DNA of 64,000 nucleotides from Euryodendron excelsum (GCA_033060915.1 CM065379.1:30957318-31021317), one strand, 5' to 3'; shown: positions 44,609 to 58,500, counted from the stretch's first letter. A program made the numbers and translations. Notes: generated by a model not told the origin, from the letters alone.

Positions 44609-47600
44609 AAGGTTCGATTAGAAAAAGAAATTGAATTGGAATTTGGATTGGAAGATTGAGAGATTGAATTTTGATTGGAAGATTTGAAAAGATTTGATTT
44701 TGGAAAGCTTAGTTTTAGGAAACCGAGACCTAAGAAAGACTTGAGACTTAGGAAAGATTTGACTCGAGTGTTGAACTTGGAAGATTACGGAAAGATTGGA
44801 ATTTGAGAAAGATTCGAATTAGGAGAGTTTCAAAATAGGAAAGTGTCATTTTAGGAAAGTTCCGTTTTAGGAAAGTTTCATTTTAGGAAAGTTTTGGTTT
44901 AGGAAGGGTTTCAAATTAGGAAAGTTTCAATTTATGAAAGTTTTAGATTAAGAAAGTTTCATTTTAAGAAAGGTTTTGAAATAGGAAAGGCTTCATTTTA
45001 AGAAAGTTTTGAAATTGGAAAGTTTCGAATTTGGAACGTTTTGAAATACGGAAGTTTTGAAAGTAGGAAAGTTTTGAGTTTAGAAAGTTTTAGATTTGGA
45101 AAGATTTAAAGTTTAGGAAAGTTTAGAATTTTAGAAGGATTCAAAGTTTGAGTTTGAGAAATTCTTGAAATCAGGAAACGTTTGAGTTTAAGAAAGATTT
45201 GAAAACTTAGATTTGGAAAGTCGAAATTTGGAAAGATATGGAATTAGGAAAGTGTGGAATTAGAAAAGATTTGGAAACTTAATATTTAAGAAAAGATTTG
45301 AAAGTTTTGGGAAACTTATGGTTTAGGAAGGTAATAGATTAGGAAGGATTGAGATTCCTATTTCCTAAAACAAAGGATTGGATTTTGTTTCTAAAAAGAG
45401 ATGGTTTGATTTTATTTTCAAAAATGGAGAATAGGATCTAGTTTCCTAAATAGGAGATTGGATTTGGTTTCCTAAAGGGAAGATTTGATTTAACATGGAT
45501 TTTGAAAGATGGAGTTTAGAAACTCTAGATTTGGAAATCTATAGTTTTGATGTGGAAAATAGGTTATGAAAACTTAAGATTTAGATGTAAAAAGGAGATC
45601 TTGAAAACCTAGGTTTTGAGGTAAGAATGGAAGTCATGTTTTGATAAAGGAAATTAGAGTTTCCTAGTCGTGGGTTCTAGGGTTTGACTTAGGCTCTAAG
45701 AAAAGAGATTTTTGGAAAGTGAGTTTTTGAAAAGGGAGATTTTGGAAGGAAATCCTAGAGAGGAGTTTTTAGAAAATGATTTTGAAAAGAGAGTTTTTGG
45801 AAAGGGATTTTCGTAAAGAGTTTTTCTAGGAAGGAGACCTAGGGAGCGTTTTTAAAAAGTGAATTTCGAAGAGAGGGTTTTGGAAAGGAGTTTTTAGAAA
45901 AGTGAGTTCTATGAAAGGAAGTTTTAGAAAACAACTTTGGAAAGGAATTTTAGAAAGGAGATTGAAGAGAATTTTTAGAAAGTGTATTGGAGAAGAGATT
46001 TTTTAGAAAGAGAGATTTGAAAAGAGAGTTTTTTGAAAGCATATAGAATATGTCGCTTTTCTAAAGTGATTCTAACCGTAAGAAAGTTAGAACTACTCTA
46101 AGATAGCGGTTTTGAAAACAATAAGGATTTGAAAATATGGACCATATTGATCACTTTAAATGTAACACTTTCCTAAAACAACCCTAACCATGAAAAAGCT
46201 AGAATCACCCTACGATTGTGATTTTGAAAAAAGGTTTTGAAAATGAAGGTTTTGATGCAAGTTTGAAAATGATGTTAATGCAAGTTTTGAAAATGAGTTT
46301 GGAAACAAATTTTAGAAGAATGCAAGATTATGATATGCACAATGCAAGTTCGGGTCGTGAACATATAAGGTTAAAGGCTTCACCACGTAATTAAGAGGGC
46401 CGAACCCATGTGGTCTCTAGCTAGACTAAAAGAAAGCCCCCGACATGGTGACCTTCAATAGGCTAATCCTACACATGGACCGAGAAGTCTCTTATTTCAA
46501 GCATGCAAGAAATGGGAGAAAGAAGATGGGAGATTAAAATAGAAGAAAACCCAAGTGGGATTGGAGGGAGAAGAGAGAGGGGGAAGACGCGTAAACTTAA
46601 ATAAAGAGCCTACCTTATATCTTCTTTATTTGCTTTGCTTTGTGTGCTTTGTTTTTCTTACTTTACTTCGGTCTTTGCTTCAGTCTTCGTCTTGATCTTC
46701 GAGAGCTTCGAGTTGCAGCACTTCAAGTCTTCAATGGAGGCTTTGGAGGCTAGTGTATGAGTATATGGGAGTGTGTATGAGTATATTGGAGGCTAGGGTT
46801 TGTGTACGGAGGCTAGGGTTTGGAGATCCTAAAGGAGACTAGGGTTTTTGGGAGGCTACAGGCTCTGTGTATTGAAAATTAGGGTTTTTAGACGAAGTTT
46901 GCGAACCTCTTTCACGTTGGAAGAGACACTGTATTTATAGAGAGAACAATGACCTGGTGCCTGTTGTAGTGGCGCTAGCCCAAAATTCCTTCTAGCGCCA
47001 CTAGGAGTGGCGCCAGCCACTTAGGAAAGTTTTAAGGTCAGCAAGTAACGTATCTTCAGAAGATTTGGACGCCTGTGCTAGTAACTATCATGGAATTTTT
47101 AGCCTGGCTTCACTAGGAGTGGCTCTGAAAGGTTTGGGAAGGATTTAAGGAACCGGGAATGGCCTAGAAGGCTAGAAAAGGGCAGGAACCCTTAGAATAG
47201 GGACCCGAGGGGTAATGGACTTGAAAAAGGATGTCAGGGTTTGTTAGAGGGATTGACCGGGCCATTAGGGGCAAAACTGTTAACCGGGCCGAAAAGCTGC
47301 CGGAACGGACTCAGAATGTTCCAGAAGAAGACTCGAGATTTGGAAACATTATTTAGAAAGTTCCCAAAGGTTACCGGTTTGATACCCAGAGCTGGTGTGG
47401 ACGGAAAAGGCGACCGGCTCACCAAGGGTAAAATGGTCATTTTGCATTGGGTTTGCTGAAATTGACTCAGAATGATCCAGAAAGATAATGGAAGGTTGAG
47501 AATACTATAAGAAGAATTCTCGGGAGGTTACTGATCTGATAACCAGAGCTGGTGTGGTCTTTGGGCCGTTCGGATGCCTAGGGTCAAAATGGTCATCTTG

Positions 47601-48498
47601 ACCGAAAAGCCTCGAAATTGGCCCAAAACTAACTAGAAGGCATCTAATCATGCCGGATTGTCTTTAGGACGATCTTGGAAGGGTGGACTTACCATTCTGA
47701 GGACTTAGGTACTTTCTTAAGAAACGTGCCGAAAATGGCCCTAGGGGCAGTTTGGTCATTTTTCTTCGAAGTGGGCTAGCAGGCATCGGTGTTGAACTGG
47801 GTTTTGAGTGTTTCCGCCACTCTAACGACGGTCCCGTGATACAGGGGTTTGTTGACAATTCCCTATATCGACATGTTTGCGAGTACTTCCGCTACTCTGA
47901 CGGTTGTGACGTTTACGAGTACTTTCGCTACTATGACGATTCGTAATCATTTCTGAGACTACCTGATCTCAGGATGCTGCTAAATGGACTTAACACCTGA
48001 GGAATCAACTTTCTCAAAAGGCGTGCCGAAACGGACATTTCTACATTGCCGGGCTAGCAGGCGCCAAAGGTGGACCATTCTACCATCTAGGGGACTTAGG
48101 GTCTCGTTCCGATCAATGAGTTTAAATGGACTTACCGTTTCGAAGAGTTCACTCGAAAACGTGCTGGATTGGAGGGTCTTACCACCTTGAGGAATCAACT
48201 TTCTCGAAAGGTGCGCTGGATTTAATTGGAATTAGAATTGGAATTGGAATTAGAAATGGAATTGGAAATGGGACTTACAGTCTTCAGAATGTCGTGCCTA
48301 TTGGAATTGGACCAAACATTACCCCCAAGAGTATTTTGGTCATTTTGCCTCTATTTGGGCCCAGCGGTCCCACGAAACAGTTTGATTGACGGGATTAGAC
48401 TTGAAAAGTTGATTTGACTCAAAATATGTCCACATTAACTTGAATACAAGTCTGGACGGACTATTGACTGCCGAGTGATAAAAAATGGAGTGCTTACA
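44609..48498 (-). mobile_element. E2 3' LTR, truncated by E3 insertion
   Basis: This begins (minus strand) TGTAAGCACT at 48498 and runs through U3, the TATA box (46932-46939), telobox motifs and the pyrimidine-rich tract. It stops in mid-tract at 44609, next to the 5' LTR of E3. The sequence after the junction, AAGGTTCGATT, matches the interior of E2's own 5' LTR near 56387. The missing U5 part must therefore lie left of E3, off the window, preceded by an AAGGT duplicate. GAGTR palindromes are at 47807-47935. Confidence 0.87.
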
Positions 48499-48515
48499 GT
48501 TGCCCCCCTTTTTTT
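48499..48515 (-). promoter_or_regulatory. E2 polypurine tract
   Basis: The minus strand reads AAAAAAAGGGGGGCAAC immediately before the LTR start TGTAAGCACT. It is in the position and of the composition of a plus-strand primer for an LTR element. Confidence 0.85.
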
Positions 48516-48938
48516 GTCTTTGCTTGTTGAAGACAGAAAATGATAAAGTAAGAGTGCCATGTTGACCGTGAGGTGGTCGGAGGGACGGACTTTGAAAATT
48601 TTTTGACAATGAGGGTTTAGAAATGGATATTGGGCCCAAAAGGCCTTCGAAAATGAGTTTTGGCAGGAAAAATGTCAAAACTGCCCAGAATTGGCAACTG
48701 GTGCCACTACTTTGGAAGAAATGGCTAGTGGCGCTAGGCTTAGGATCAAAACCAGAAAATTTTCTACTTTGAACACTTGCGGGATGTGAAGAGTTTGTGA
48801 AAAATCGAGAGGCATTGTGAGGAAACTGACATAGACATTGAAGGAGAATTTGTTAGGGACCATAGGGGATTGTCGGAAGTAAACACTGTCGCCAGAAAAG
48901 TCACCGGAAGAAAAGATTTTGCTGGAGAACTCCAAGAG

Positions 48939-49947
48939 GTGAGTTTTCAATTTTTTGTTGATTTCAACGTGTAGAATTCTGTTTGAGTTGCGTGAACAGT
49001 GAAAATTGATGTTTTGATATGTTTTGAACACTATGGTGAAGTTATTTTTGCATTTTGATACTTGTTTGATTGAATTTAAGTGATTTTGCGTGATCATGTG
49101 AAGGGGGTTTCTACTAGAATCGGGGATTTGTTCCTACAAGCTTGGGTGTTGAGTTTTTTGGCTAGATTTTTATACTATGTGTCTTACAAAAATGTGTTTA
49201 ACAATCGTATGAAGTTTTGTGATTTTTCAAAAACTTTTGAATTTTTTGATTTTTTGAAAAATAGAAAAAAAGACTTAGAAAAATAGAAAAAATAGAAAAA
49301 ATTGAGAAAGTGATGAAATTAAGGGAGTTTAAAATTTAGAAAAATGTTGGAATATTTTAAAAAATATTTGAAATGATTTTGAAAACTTTTAGGATAACTT
49401 TGAAAGCCATTGATTTATTAAAAATGAAACGTGTCTTTTGGGAAGTTTGAAAATTTTAAAAGTGTGTGCGGGTGTTAGTGCTATGTGATGGTGATGTTTG
49501 TAGAGTTCATGGCTTGTGTTTTGTGTTGATGTGGTGGGTGTTGTAGGGACCATTTTTAAACGAAACTTTGCCGAAATTTTAGAATTTGGAAAAGAGTTGG
49601 AAAAGGTTTTGAATAAAATCTTTTTGAAGGAAAAAGACAGAAAACCCTAGAAATTTTAGAAAACTTGTCTTGACTTGAAATTGACAAATCAAAATGTGTA
49701 GGAAATTCATTTTGACTCGAAACTTGACCTTTTAAATGAAAATGAGTAGAAAATTCATTTTGACTTAGAAATGGAATTTTAAAATCAAAATGTGTAGGAA
49801 ATTCATTTTGACTTAGAAGTTGAAGTCTTTTTTTTTATTTTATGTTATTTTATTATTTTCCATTTTTTTATTAATTATTTTTTTAATTATTAATTTTATC
49901 TGCATATACCGTATATTAACACTTCTTACCTTGGCTTACTTTTTTAG
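48939..49947 (+). other. Predicted 5'UTR intron of E2 antisense gene
   Basis: The donor is AAGAG|GTGAGT at 48939 and the acceptor is ...CTTTTTTAG|GATGG at 49947. Donor and acceptor occur at the matching places in E5 (minus 21140 to 20256) and E4 (minus 32801 to 31917). The intron is 1009 bp here and 885 bp in each of the other two. It is AT-rich, as plant introns are. This is inferred from consensus and conservation, not from transcript data. Confidence 0.6.
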
Positions 49948-49948
49948 G

Positions 49949-50179
49949 ATGGCAGATGCGGACGATGACGGTTCTGAGAGGACTCGCCACTCCAGGAAGG
50001 TGGCTTGGACGGATTCTATCAGCAGTTCCAGTTGATCCAAGGGTAGCCGGCAATCTATAAGACAGGCATCTTCTTGCTAGAGTGGCCGAGGGAGTAGACT
50101 AGCAGTCGACCCCTTCCCTCTGGTTGAGGCAGCTTTTGAGGATGAGATAGACGCCGAGGTTCCCACTTTTAACTTTTAG
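49949..50179 (+). pseudogene. E2 antisense gene, N-terminal remnant
   Basis: The gene starts ATG-GCA-GAT-GCG and encodes MADADDDGSERTRHSRK and onward. It is collinear with the N-terminus of the antisense gene of E5 (MADAGDDGSERRRRSGK) and E4. Similarity persists through a 'SGRGSR..VDPFP' segment, then frames break at 50036 and elsewhere. It is antisense to E2. A polypyrimidine stretch plus TTTTTTAG|G immediately precedes the ATG, and a GTGAGT donor lies 1 kb upstream. The PMD core seen in E5 and E4 is not recognisable here. Confidence 0.7.
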
Positions 50180-53100
50180 GATGGCTGACGCTATTTTGAG
50201 TTGACTATGGGTTTGGTATGGCTGGTATCCTCCAAATGAGTAAGACATTTTTCGTTGGTCCTTTGGTTGCATGGCTTCTCTCCTATTGGTGCAACTTGTT
50301 TTCTGGCAATGATTCCCCTTTCGGCCACCAACCCTGTCTCTCTTCTGTTTTGGAAAATGTGAGCTTGCCCCTACTCCCCATGAGTATGGCTTCCTCCTAG
50401 GTCTTCGGGGTGGTTCAACTGACATTATCAGACCTACTTTTCCTGATGGCTGCGTCACAATTGTTTCTTCTCAGCTTGGGCCCCATTGTGCGGCCTTTTC
50501 TTTTGATTTTCTGCCCCAATTTTCTTATGTCCCAGTGAAGTTCTTGTTTCTCTCATTTTGAGTTTGCAATGGATAAGGGATTGATATACTTCTCAATATT
50601 GGTCCATTTCTCCATGGTAGTCTTAGCTCTACTTCTCTTGAACTTGTTGATGTTTCTGCCAGGGAGGATTACTTGGTCGACTGTCGATTATGTGCACTGC
50701 TTGTCAAGATTCTTCGTAAGCCTTACCAAACTCCAGCAGAGGGTTGATACTCATTTTCAGGGATATACTCCAATATTCTAGCTTTGGGCGATCGGACAAT
50801 TATTCATTGCTCCTTTTTTCAGTATGTATGGTGTCTCGGGTTAGGAGTCATTTGATTGGAGAGGTCGAGGGTGGCTCCTTGCCCTATTATCTGTTTCTTG
50901 TCGGCCGTGAAAATTTGAGCTTTCTGAGGTGTGCGCCAATGCTGGACATGTCTGAGGGGTGCCTTTATCTCCTTTTTGCGTTTTCATTCGTTCCCTGTTT
51001 CCTATTTGAGAGAGAGAGAGAAAGACATAGAGTTAATTTTTCTACAAAAATAGTTTACTTATGCCAATTCTAAAAACGCACAGGTAAAGGGGTGAATGCA
51101 TATTATACTCATTTTATTTATTTATTTATTATTTTTTTATGAATGCACATGGAATTAGATGTATGACTTATTTTGCATGTCCTACCTTTTTTTTAAATAT
51201 TTTTTTTTTCATGAATGCACAGGTTCATACAGGAATGGAATTTAATGCATGTTATACTTTTTGGATGAATGTACATGCAGGAATGGAATTGAATGCATGC
51301 CATGCCTTTGATAAATACATTAATAGATACAAACTACACAGGAATTTAATGGATGTACAGGTTATACATGTCATAGATGCATCATACTACACGTATATAA
51401 ACTATTTACAAAGAATGACCCAGGATTGCCCCAAGGCCCATACTTTTAGGATTCTGTCTTCCTTCCAGGATTCTGCCCCATTTAGTTTTTGTCTCATTCT
51501 CATCGGGGTGTGATAGCATTTGCACCATTCTCCAGGAATCTTGACCTTTCGGTTTGCTATCCTTTCCTTATTTTCTACAGGGTTGCTGTTTGGGGTTTTT
51601 CTGACCTCACTTGGTTTTCTCTCTAGATTTCCAAAATGCCACCATGGCTTAAGTGACAACTCACATGCCCGTTGCAGAGTAATAAACAGCTAGGCCCTCA
51701 ATTCAAGAAGATTTCTTTTAGGACCGTAATGTAGGCTGAGTTTAGGGGTTGTAAGAAACAAAGGGATATTTAGGCTCAAAGATCTTCTTTTAGTGGGTTG
51801 TTTAAACCAAAACCATCTGAGCACACTTTTGAGCATGAGATTGTTACTGCATTCCTCCTCAGTTCTCATTTCTCATCCTACTTGTCTTGGTATTGTTTAG
51901 GCTTATTTGGACTAAGCAATTTTCTTTGTTCAGAGAGGACTTTAATTTGGACCGTAACGTAGGCTAGGTTAAGGGGTCTATGAATGAAAAGGGTAGAAAG
52001 GCTCAAACATTATCACTTGTGGGGTTTTAAAAGACCAAAGATCACCTTTGGCAACTTAACTTCCATTTACTGCTTTCTTCTTTCCTTCATACTCTTGTTA
52101 TTCTTCTAGATCGCTTTCGGCCTTCTAATTTAAGATCCTTTTTTCATCAAGAAATTTGTTGCTAAGTCGACTTTTGAAGATGCCAACTTTTTCATTTATA
52201 TTTTGGAATGACAATATCTTCTTTTGAAGATCCCCACAAACACAATATCTTATTTACTAGAGACGCCTTTGACGCCATAACTTCTTGAAGATCATTAGTT
52301 TCATCGTTGCTCATTATATCTTTTTGGAAATCACCCTTTTCATCATTGCTCATTATATCTTTTTGGAAATCACCCTTTTCATCATTTCTCATTAATTCTT
52401 ACTTATAACTTTTTCCTTAACCCAGTGTGGGTGATGATCATCTGGTCGATTTTCTTGAGGAAAGTAACCGGCTCAAGTGGGCTTTACAAAGGGATTTGTT
52501 TGTGTATGGTAGAAGAAATGAGGGTCTTTCATCACTTCAAATTAATTTGCTTAGTCCATAAAGCCTTTATACAAAATTTAGATAATGTTCCTAAAAAATG
52601 ATGTGTTTCTGCTGGTTAACCACTATATATTCTACCAAATCAACTACTATGTGCTTACCCTAGTGTTGGGGATGGTTATAGGTTTGGGGATATTTGAAAA
52701 GAGATCACTGACGGCTCTAGTGAGCTGAGCAAAGGATAGTGTTTAATTGGGATAAATAGAACAATGGCTCCTCATCATTTTGAGTACTCGACTACCCATC
52801 GCTTAGCCAGGATATCATGCAAGTGTCGCCTTTTCAATGAACTCTACACCTTTTTGATGAGACTATCTCCTTCCTACCTCTCACTCTCTCTTTGTCTCTC
52901 AAAAGTTTTGACCCCCTTTTGAATGGGTTGCCCATGCTATTCCATCCTTCAAGTTGAGTCACCTACCAAATGGGAAAGAATCCCTAAACGCAACAATCAT
53001 CCACAAGAGTATGAGGCAAAGGAAATAAATTGGGAACTACCTATTTTCATTTAAAAACATGATTACATAGCATGTAGTGTTTATTTAAAGAAGATATGCA

Positions 53101-53500
53101 AGAATAAGAAAGACGAGAGGAAAATAAACGAATTTTATGAAAAACTCCATTTTCTAGTGGACCTCTTAGTGAGAACCCCTATCAGGGTTTTAAAGCTGTG
53201 TTAACTTCTTTGGTATTTCATGCTCTGGGTGTATCCCCAAACGATGGAGGACGGATTGACAGATCTTCTGCAGTGTTTAGTATGCATTTGGAAGTTAGGA
53301 GATTCTTTTGTAGTAATGCATGGGTCTGACAAAACTTTGCAAATGATGAAGCCCTCTTTTGCAGGGACGGTGATTGTCGCGGGATGGTGTGGAGGTAACA
53401 TCTTGTTGATGGATAATTAGTTCTTCTTGCTCCCTAATGTAGGGTTGGCCTCTTCTAACAATTAGACTCATCCTTCCATGAGTTTGAATTTGGTGGGGTA
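50180..53500. other. E2 internal region without a recognisable gene
   Basis: All frames are broken here and no family is recognised. Downstream of 50180 the antisense-gene similarity to E4 and E5 stops, so E2 either carried a different gene body or has decayed beyond recognition by eye. Local structure includes a GA run (51009-51025) and repeated ATGAATGCA / GGAATGGAATTnAATGCATG phrases (51130-51310). A 39-bp tandem repeat of about 2.5 copies lies at 52300-52395. A 'cccagtgtggg...ttttcttgag' module at 52420-52560 matches the spacer of E5 (16950-17240 on the other strand). Confidence 0.5.
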
Positions 53501-55525
53501 CTAAAAGGATTCCATGAATTCAGTTGTGCTCTCTGACCTACAAAAAGAAAAAGAAAAATAGAATGTAGTTAGCATGTGGAGTTGGAGGTCCTTTGTGATG
53601 CATGTTCTATGGAGGTCCCTTATTTAAGGGAATTTAGGTGTGATGACAAGTCCATTTTGGAGGTGGGGTTTTGCCCCTGTTAAGCAATATAATACCTCTT
53701 TGATGTAGGCCAGTTGATGTTTCCTTATTTGGGCAATCCCGCCTCCATGAACTGAGAGAAATTTGGGCCTCTTTCAAGATATGGTTCTATGCATGTCATG
53801 AATCCTTAGGGTTTAAGAACCCTTAGGAGTTTTGGTAGGCTCGATTAACATGAGATTGGATTGCTCCTTTCTCTCTATGGTTGATTAGATGCATGAGAAT
53901 GAAATGACTTGAGTTTCTTGGAACTCTTGTCTTGGAATGGATATGGGTGCATGAACATAAAAAAAAAAAGTGAAAGTGTAAACAATATGATGATAATAAG
54001 TGAGTGATTTAGAAAACCCCCTTCTTGTCTTGCTTTTGCCTTCGATTCTCTTGGTATTTGGAGATAAGGAGAGGGAGGACAAAAGACAAAAAATAAAAGA
54101 GAAGTTAGTGCCTTGATTTGAAGATTTCTATGCAATGCATGTCCTAGGGGTACCCTTACTTGAGATAAACTAAACATGATGAGTTTGCTCACTTCTTGGA
54201 GATGTAAGATTTGCCTCTGTATGTAGATACCTTACCGTCAGATGGGGAACTTCATCCGTTTATATATTCATCCATCCATATATTCATCTATCCATTGGCT
54301 CGAGGAAAATAAAGAAATACATTTTAACTTTGGGTTTACGATACAAAAGAATTGAAATACATTTTAACAGGGGGAGAGGGAATATTTTCCCTTGGGGTTA
54401 CACCTATCTAGTTTTACATAAGAAGTCCTAAACTACTCTTGAGTCTTCGGATTCGCCTTCTCTGGATTTGCTGTCGATGAAGTCGCTAAGAAACCTTTTT
54501 GACTGATTGCCTCTTGTCTTCATGGCAACCCTATCTCTGTAAGCATAAAGGGATTGGGGCCCCTCTTATGGAATGAATTGATGTGCATGGCATGAGTCCT
54601 TAGGGTTACAAGGGAACCCTTAGGGTTTGGGTAGATTTAATGCAAGGGAGAGTGAACTAGGTGTCACTCTCTTTGGGTTGATCATATGCATGAGAATGCA
54701 GTGACTTGAGTTACTTGGAACTCTCGTCTTGACATGGAATATGAAATGGATGGATACGGATGCAAAGAGTATAAGGAAAGAGAATGCAATGGTGAAGTAA
54801 ACGTGTATGCATAAGCAGTTAGACGAGCATTATAACAGTAAGAATACATACATTATAACAACAGGATTAAACAAGTATAGAGGAAAATAAAAGCAGTCGC
54901 TTTTTCCTCCATGGTTTTCAAAAAATAGTGCACGTGTCTTAAATCCAGCAGAGGTTCAACTATGCAAGATGTCTATATGAACATGGGGTTGAGGGTTGAC
55001 TAATGCGTCCTAAAAAGGCTTGGTCCCCAGATCTTCAAACCTAGGCCCACTCCCCAAGGTGGTGCCATGATCAGTTGGTGATCCGAGCGGGGAAACCATC
55101 AAGAGGCTGTAGGCAAAGAAACTGACACAGCATCTTGCCCACAACTAATATACCGTTCTCCCTTTCTAACTAGAAGGGTCATATCAGGATAAAAATGCAA
55201 GTATGCAGAATGCAGGTGCACATGCAGTGTGTATGTGATTTTTGAAAGAGGAGGAAAGAGCCCAACAACTCCCATCCATCTTGTTCATCACATTCATGCA
55301 TGGCAGTTATTAAAATTTAAATAAAAAGTGCACCTACAAAATAAAGATGCAAGAGTTAGTATGTGGATGGCAAACTTAATACAAGATAATATGAATAAAT
55401 GCATGTTCTTTTTTTTTCTGAAAACAATTTTGAAAATTTAAAGTAAATAGAATTGAACAAGTTAATTAAAAACTTTACATGGGTGAAGGGTGAAGAGACA
55501 TGATTATGGCCTAACCCTCTAAGTG
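53501..55525 (-). other. E2 untranslated leader, internally duplicated
   Basis: This is a non-coding leader. Two related modules are visible, about 53560-53990 and 54100-54800. They share a 'gcatgtcctatgg'-like box, a 'gaggtggggttttgcccctg'-like box, a 'ccttagggtt' box and a 'gcatgagaatg...gacttgagtt' box in the same order. The second module carries about 260 bp extra. The conserved CCTAGG block is at 55019-55098. A polypyrimidine tract with TAG on the minus strand (53538-53555) resembles a splice acceptor at the place where E5 and E3 have one before gag. Confidence 0.65.
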
Positions 55526-55543
55526 TCCCCAGTAGAGTCGCCA
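55526..55543 (-). promoter_or_regulatory. E2 primer binding site (tRNA-Arg)
   Basis: The minus strand reads TGGCGACTCTACTGGGGA, which has one mismatch to the tRNA-Arg(ACG) complement. It lies 2 nt from the LTR end. Confidence 0.88.
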
Positions 55544-55545
55544 GC

Positions 55546-58500
55546 TGTCGCATCCAGATTTTTCGCACTCGAGAATACATACACAAGCGGAAAAAGTATT
55601 GTACTCTCTCGTTAGAACTCACCCTCCTAGAAAAATAAGTGCGACTAGGTTTGAGTTGAAAATTGATTTGAATAATGGGCTTTTGGAAAACAATTTGGAG
55701 TCGCCACCTAACTTTATTAAGGTGAGTTAGGTCACCTAAAAACTAAGCATAATCTGAAGACTACACTTAGAGTTTTTGAAAACGGTTTTGAAAATACTTC
55801 CTCAAGAGAGGGTTTTTAGAAAAACAGATTGTTTGGCAACCTTTAGAAAATATAAAGCCCTTTTTTGAAAATAACTCCGTTTGGTCTTTCGAAAACAGTG
55901 ATCTTAGATTTGGAGATTGGTTATGTGCAGCGAAGACGCACTAAGCCATCACCCTACCCCGCCCTTGCGGTACCTACATGTCTATTTATTCTAGATTCAC
56001 CTATAAGAGTCATCTATTAACAAATGTCCAATCCTATCCACTTTAGAAAAGAATTTTTAAAAGAATGATGCATGATATGTAAGTGCAAGAAAAGAGAGTC
56101 TGAAAAAATGGATTTGGAGATAGACTTGAAAAGAACTTGATTTGATTTGAAAAGAGATTTGAAAAGCTAGATTTGATTTCGAAAAGTTTTAGAAATTGGA
56201 AATAGAGAATTAAAAATAGACTTTTGGAATTGGAAACTTGAAATAGATTATGGAATTGGATATTTGAAAAGAGTTCTGGAAATAGAAGCTTGAAAAATGT
56301 TGTGACCGCACCCATGAGGGTTGCCCATGTATCATTTTTGAGAAATCAGGTCATTCAAAGTTCGGACAAGAGTCTGATAGAAAATAAAAGGTTTGATTGG
56401 AAAAAGAAATTGAATTGGAATTTGGATTGGAAGATTGAGATATTGAACTTTGATTGAAATATTTGATTTTAGAAAGCTTGGTTTTAGGAAACCTAGACTT
56501 AAGAAAGACTAGAGACTTAGGAAAGATTTGACTCGAGTGTTGAACTTGAAAGATTAGGAAAAGATTGGAATTTAGGAAAGATTCGAATTAGGAGAGTTTT
56601 AAAATAGGAAAGTGCCATTTTAGGAAAGTTCCGTTTTAGGAAAGTTTCATTTTAGGAAAGTTTTGGTTTAGGAAGAGTTTTGAATTAGGAAAGTTTTAGA
56701 TTAAGAAAGTTTCATTTTAAGAAAGGTTTTGAAATAGGAAAGGATTTGTTTTAAGAAAGTTTTGAAATTAGAAAGTTTTGAATTTGGAATGTTTTGAAAT
56801 AGAGAAGTTTTGAAAGTAAGAAAGTTTTGAGTTTAGAAAGCTTTAGATTTGGAAAGATTTGAAGTTTAGGAAAGTTCAGAATTTTAAAAGGATTCAAAGT
56901 TTGAGTTTTAGAAATTCTTGAAATTAGGAAAGGTTTGAGTTTAAGAAAGATTTGAAAACTTAGATTTGGAAAGTCAAAATTTGGAAAGGTATGGAAATAA
57001 GAAAGGGTGGAATTAGGGAAGATTTGGAAACTTAAAGTATAAGGAAAAATTTAATAGTTTTGGGAAACTTATGGTTTAGTAAGGTACTAGATTAGGAAGG
57101 ATTGAGATTCCTATTTCCTAAAACAAAGGATTGGATTTTGTTTCTAAAAATAGATGGTTTGATTTTGTTTCCAAAAATGAAGGATAGGATCTAGTTTCCT
57201 AAATGGGAGATTGTATTTGGTTTCCTAAAGGGAAGATTTGATTTAACATGGATTTGGAAAGATGGAGTTTAGAAACCCTAGATTTGGAAATCTATAGTTT
57301 TGATGTGGAAAATAGGTTTTGAAAACTTATGATTTAGATGTAAAAAAGAGATTTTGGAAACCTAGGTTTTAAGGCAAGAATGGAAGTCATGTTTTGAGAA
57401 AGGAAATTAGGGTTTCCTAATTGGACTTGGGTTCTAAGAAAAAAGATTTTTGGAAAGTGAATTTTTGAAAGGGAGATTTGGAAGAAAATCCTAGAGAGGA
57501 GTTTTTAAAAAATTATTTTGACAAGAGAGTTTTTGGAAAAGGATTTTCGTAAAGAGTTTTTCTAGGAAGGAGACTTAGGGAGCATTTTTAGAAAGTGAAT
57601 TTCGAAGAGAGGGTTTTGAAAAGGAGTTTTTAGAAAAGTGAGTTCTGTGAAAGGAAGTTTTAGAAAACAACTTTGGAACGGAATTTTGGAAAGGAGATTG
57701 AAGAGAATTTTTAGATAGTGTATTGGAAAAGAGATTTTTAGAAAGAGAGATTTAAAAAGAGAGTTTTTAGAAAGTATATAAAATATCTCGCTTTCCTAAA
57801 ACGATTCTAATAGTAAGAAGGTTAGAAGCACTCTAAGATAGCGGTTTTGAAAACAACAAGGATTTAAAAATATGGACCATATTGGTCACTTTAAATGTAA
57901 CACTTTCCTAAAGCAACCCTAACCATGAAAAGGCTAGAATCACCCTAGGATTGTGATTTTGAAAACAAGTTTTGAAAAATAAGGTTTTGATGCGAGTTTG
58001 AAAATGATGTTAATGCAAGTTTTGAAAATGAATTTTGAAAGAATGCAAGATTATGATATGCACAATGCAAGTTGGGGTCGTGAACATACAAGGTTAAAGG
58101 CTTCACCACATAATGAAGGGAGCCGAACCAACATGGTCTCCAGTTAGACTAAAAGAAAGCCCCCGACAAGGTGACCTCCAATAGCCTAATCCTACACATG
58201 GACCGGGAAATCGCTTGTTTCAAGCATGCAAGATAGGGGGGCAAGAAGATGGGGGATTAAAATAGAAGAAAACCCAAGTGGGTTCAAAGGGAGAAGAGAG
58301 ATGGGGAAGATTCGTGAACTTAAATAGAGAGCCTACCTTGTATCTTGTTTATTTGCTTTACTTTGCGCGCTTTGTTTTTCTTGCTTTGCTTCGGTCTTCG
58401 CTTCAGTCTTCGTCTTGATCTTCGAGAGCTTCGAGTTGCAGCACTTCAAGTCTTCAATAGAGGCTTTGGAGGCTAGTGTATGAGTACATGGGAGTGTGTA

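Noticed and set aside
50744..51073. 109-codon plus-strand frame in E2
   Set aside because: No homology recognised, no conserved start context, and it ends in a GA microsatellite; probably chance in a decayed region.
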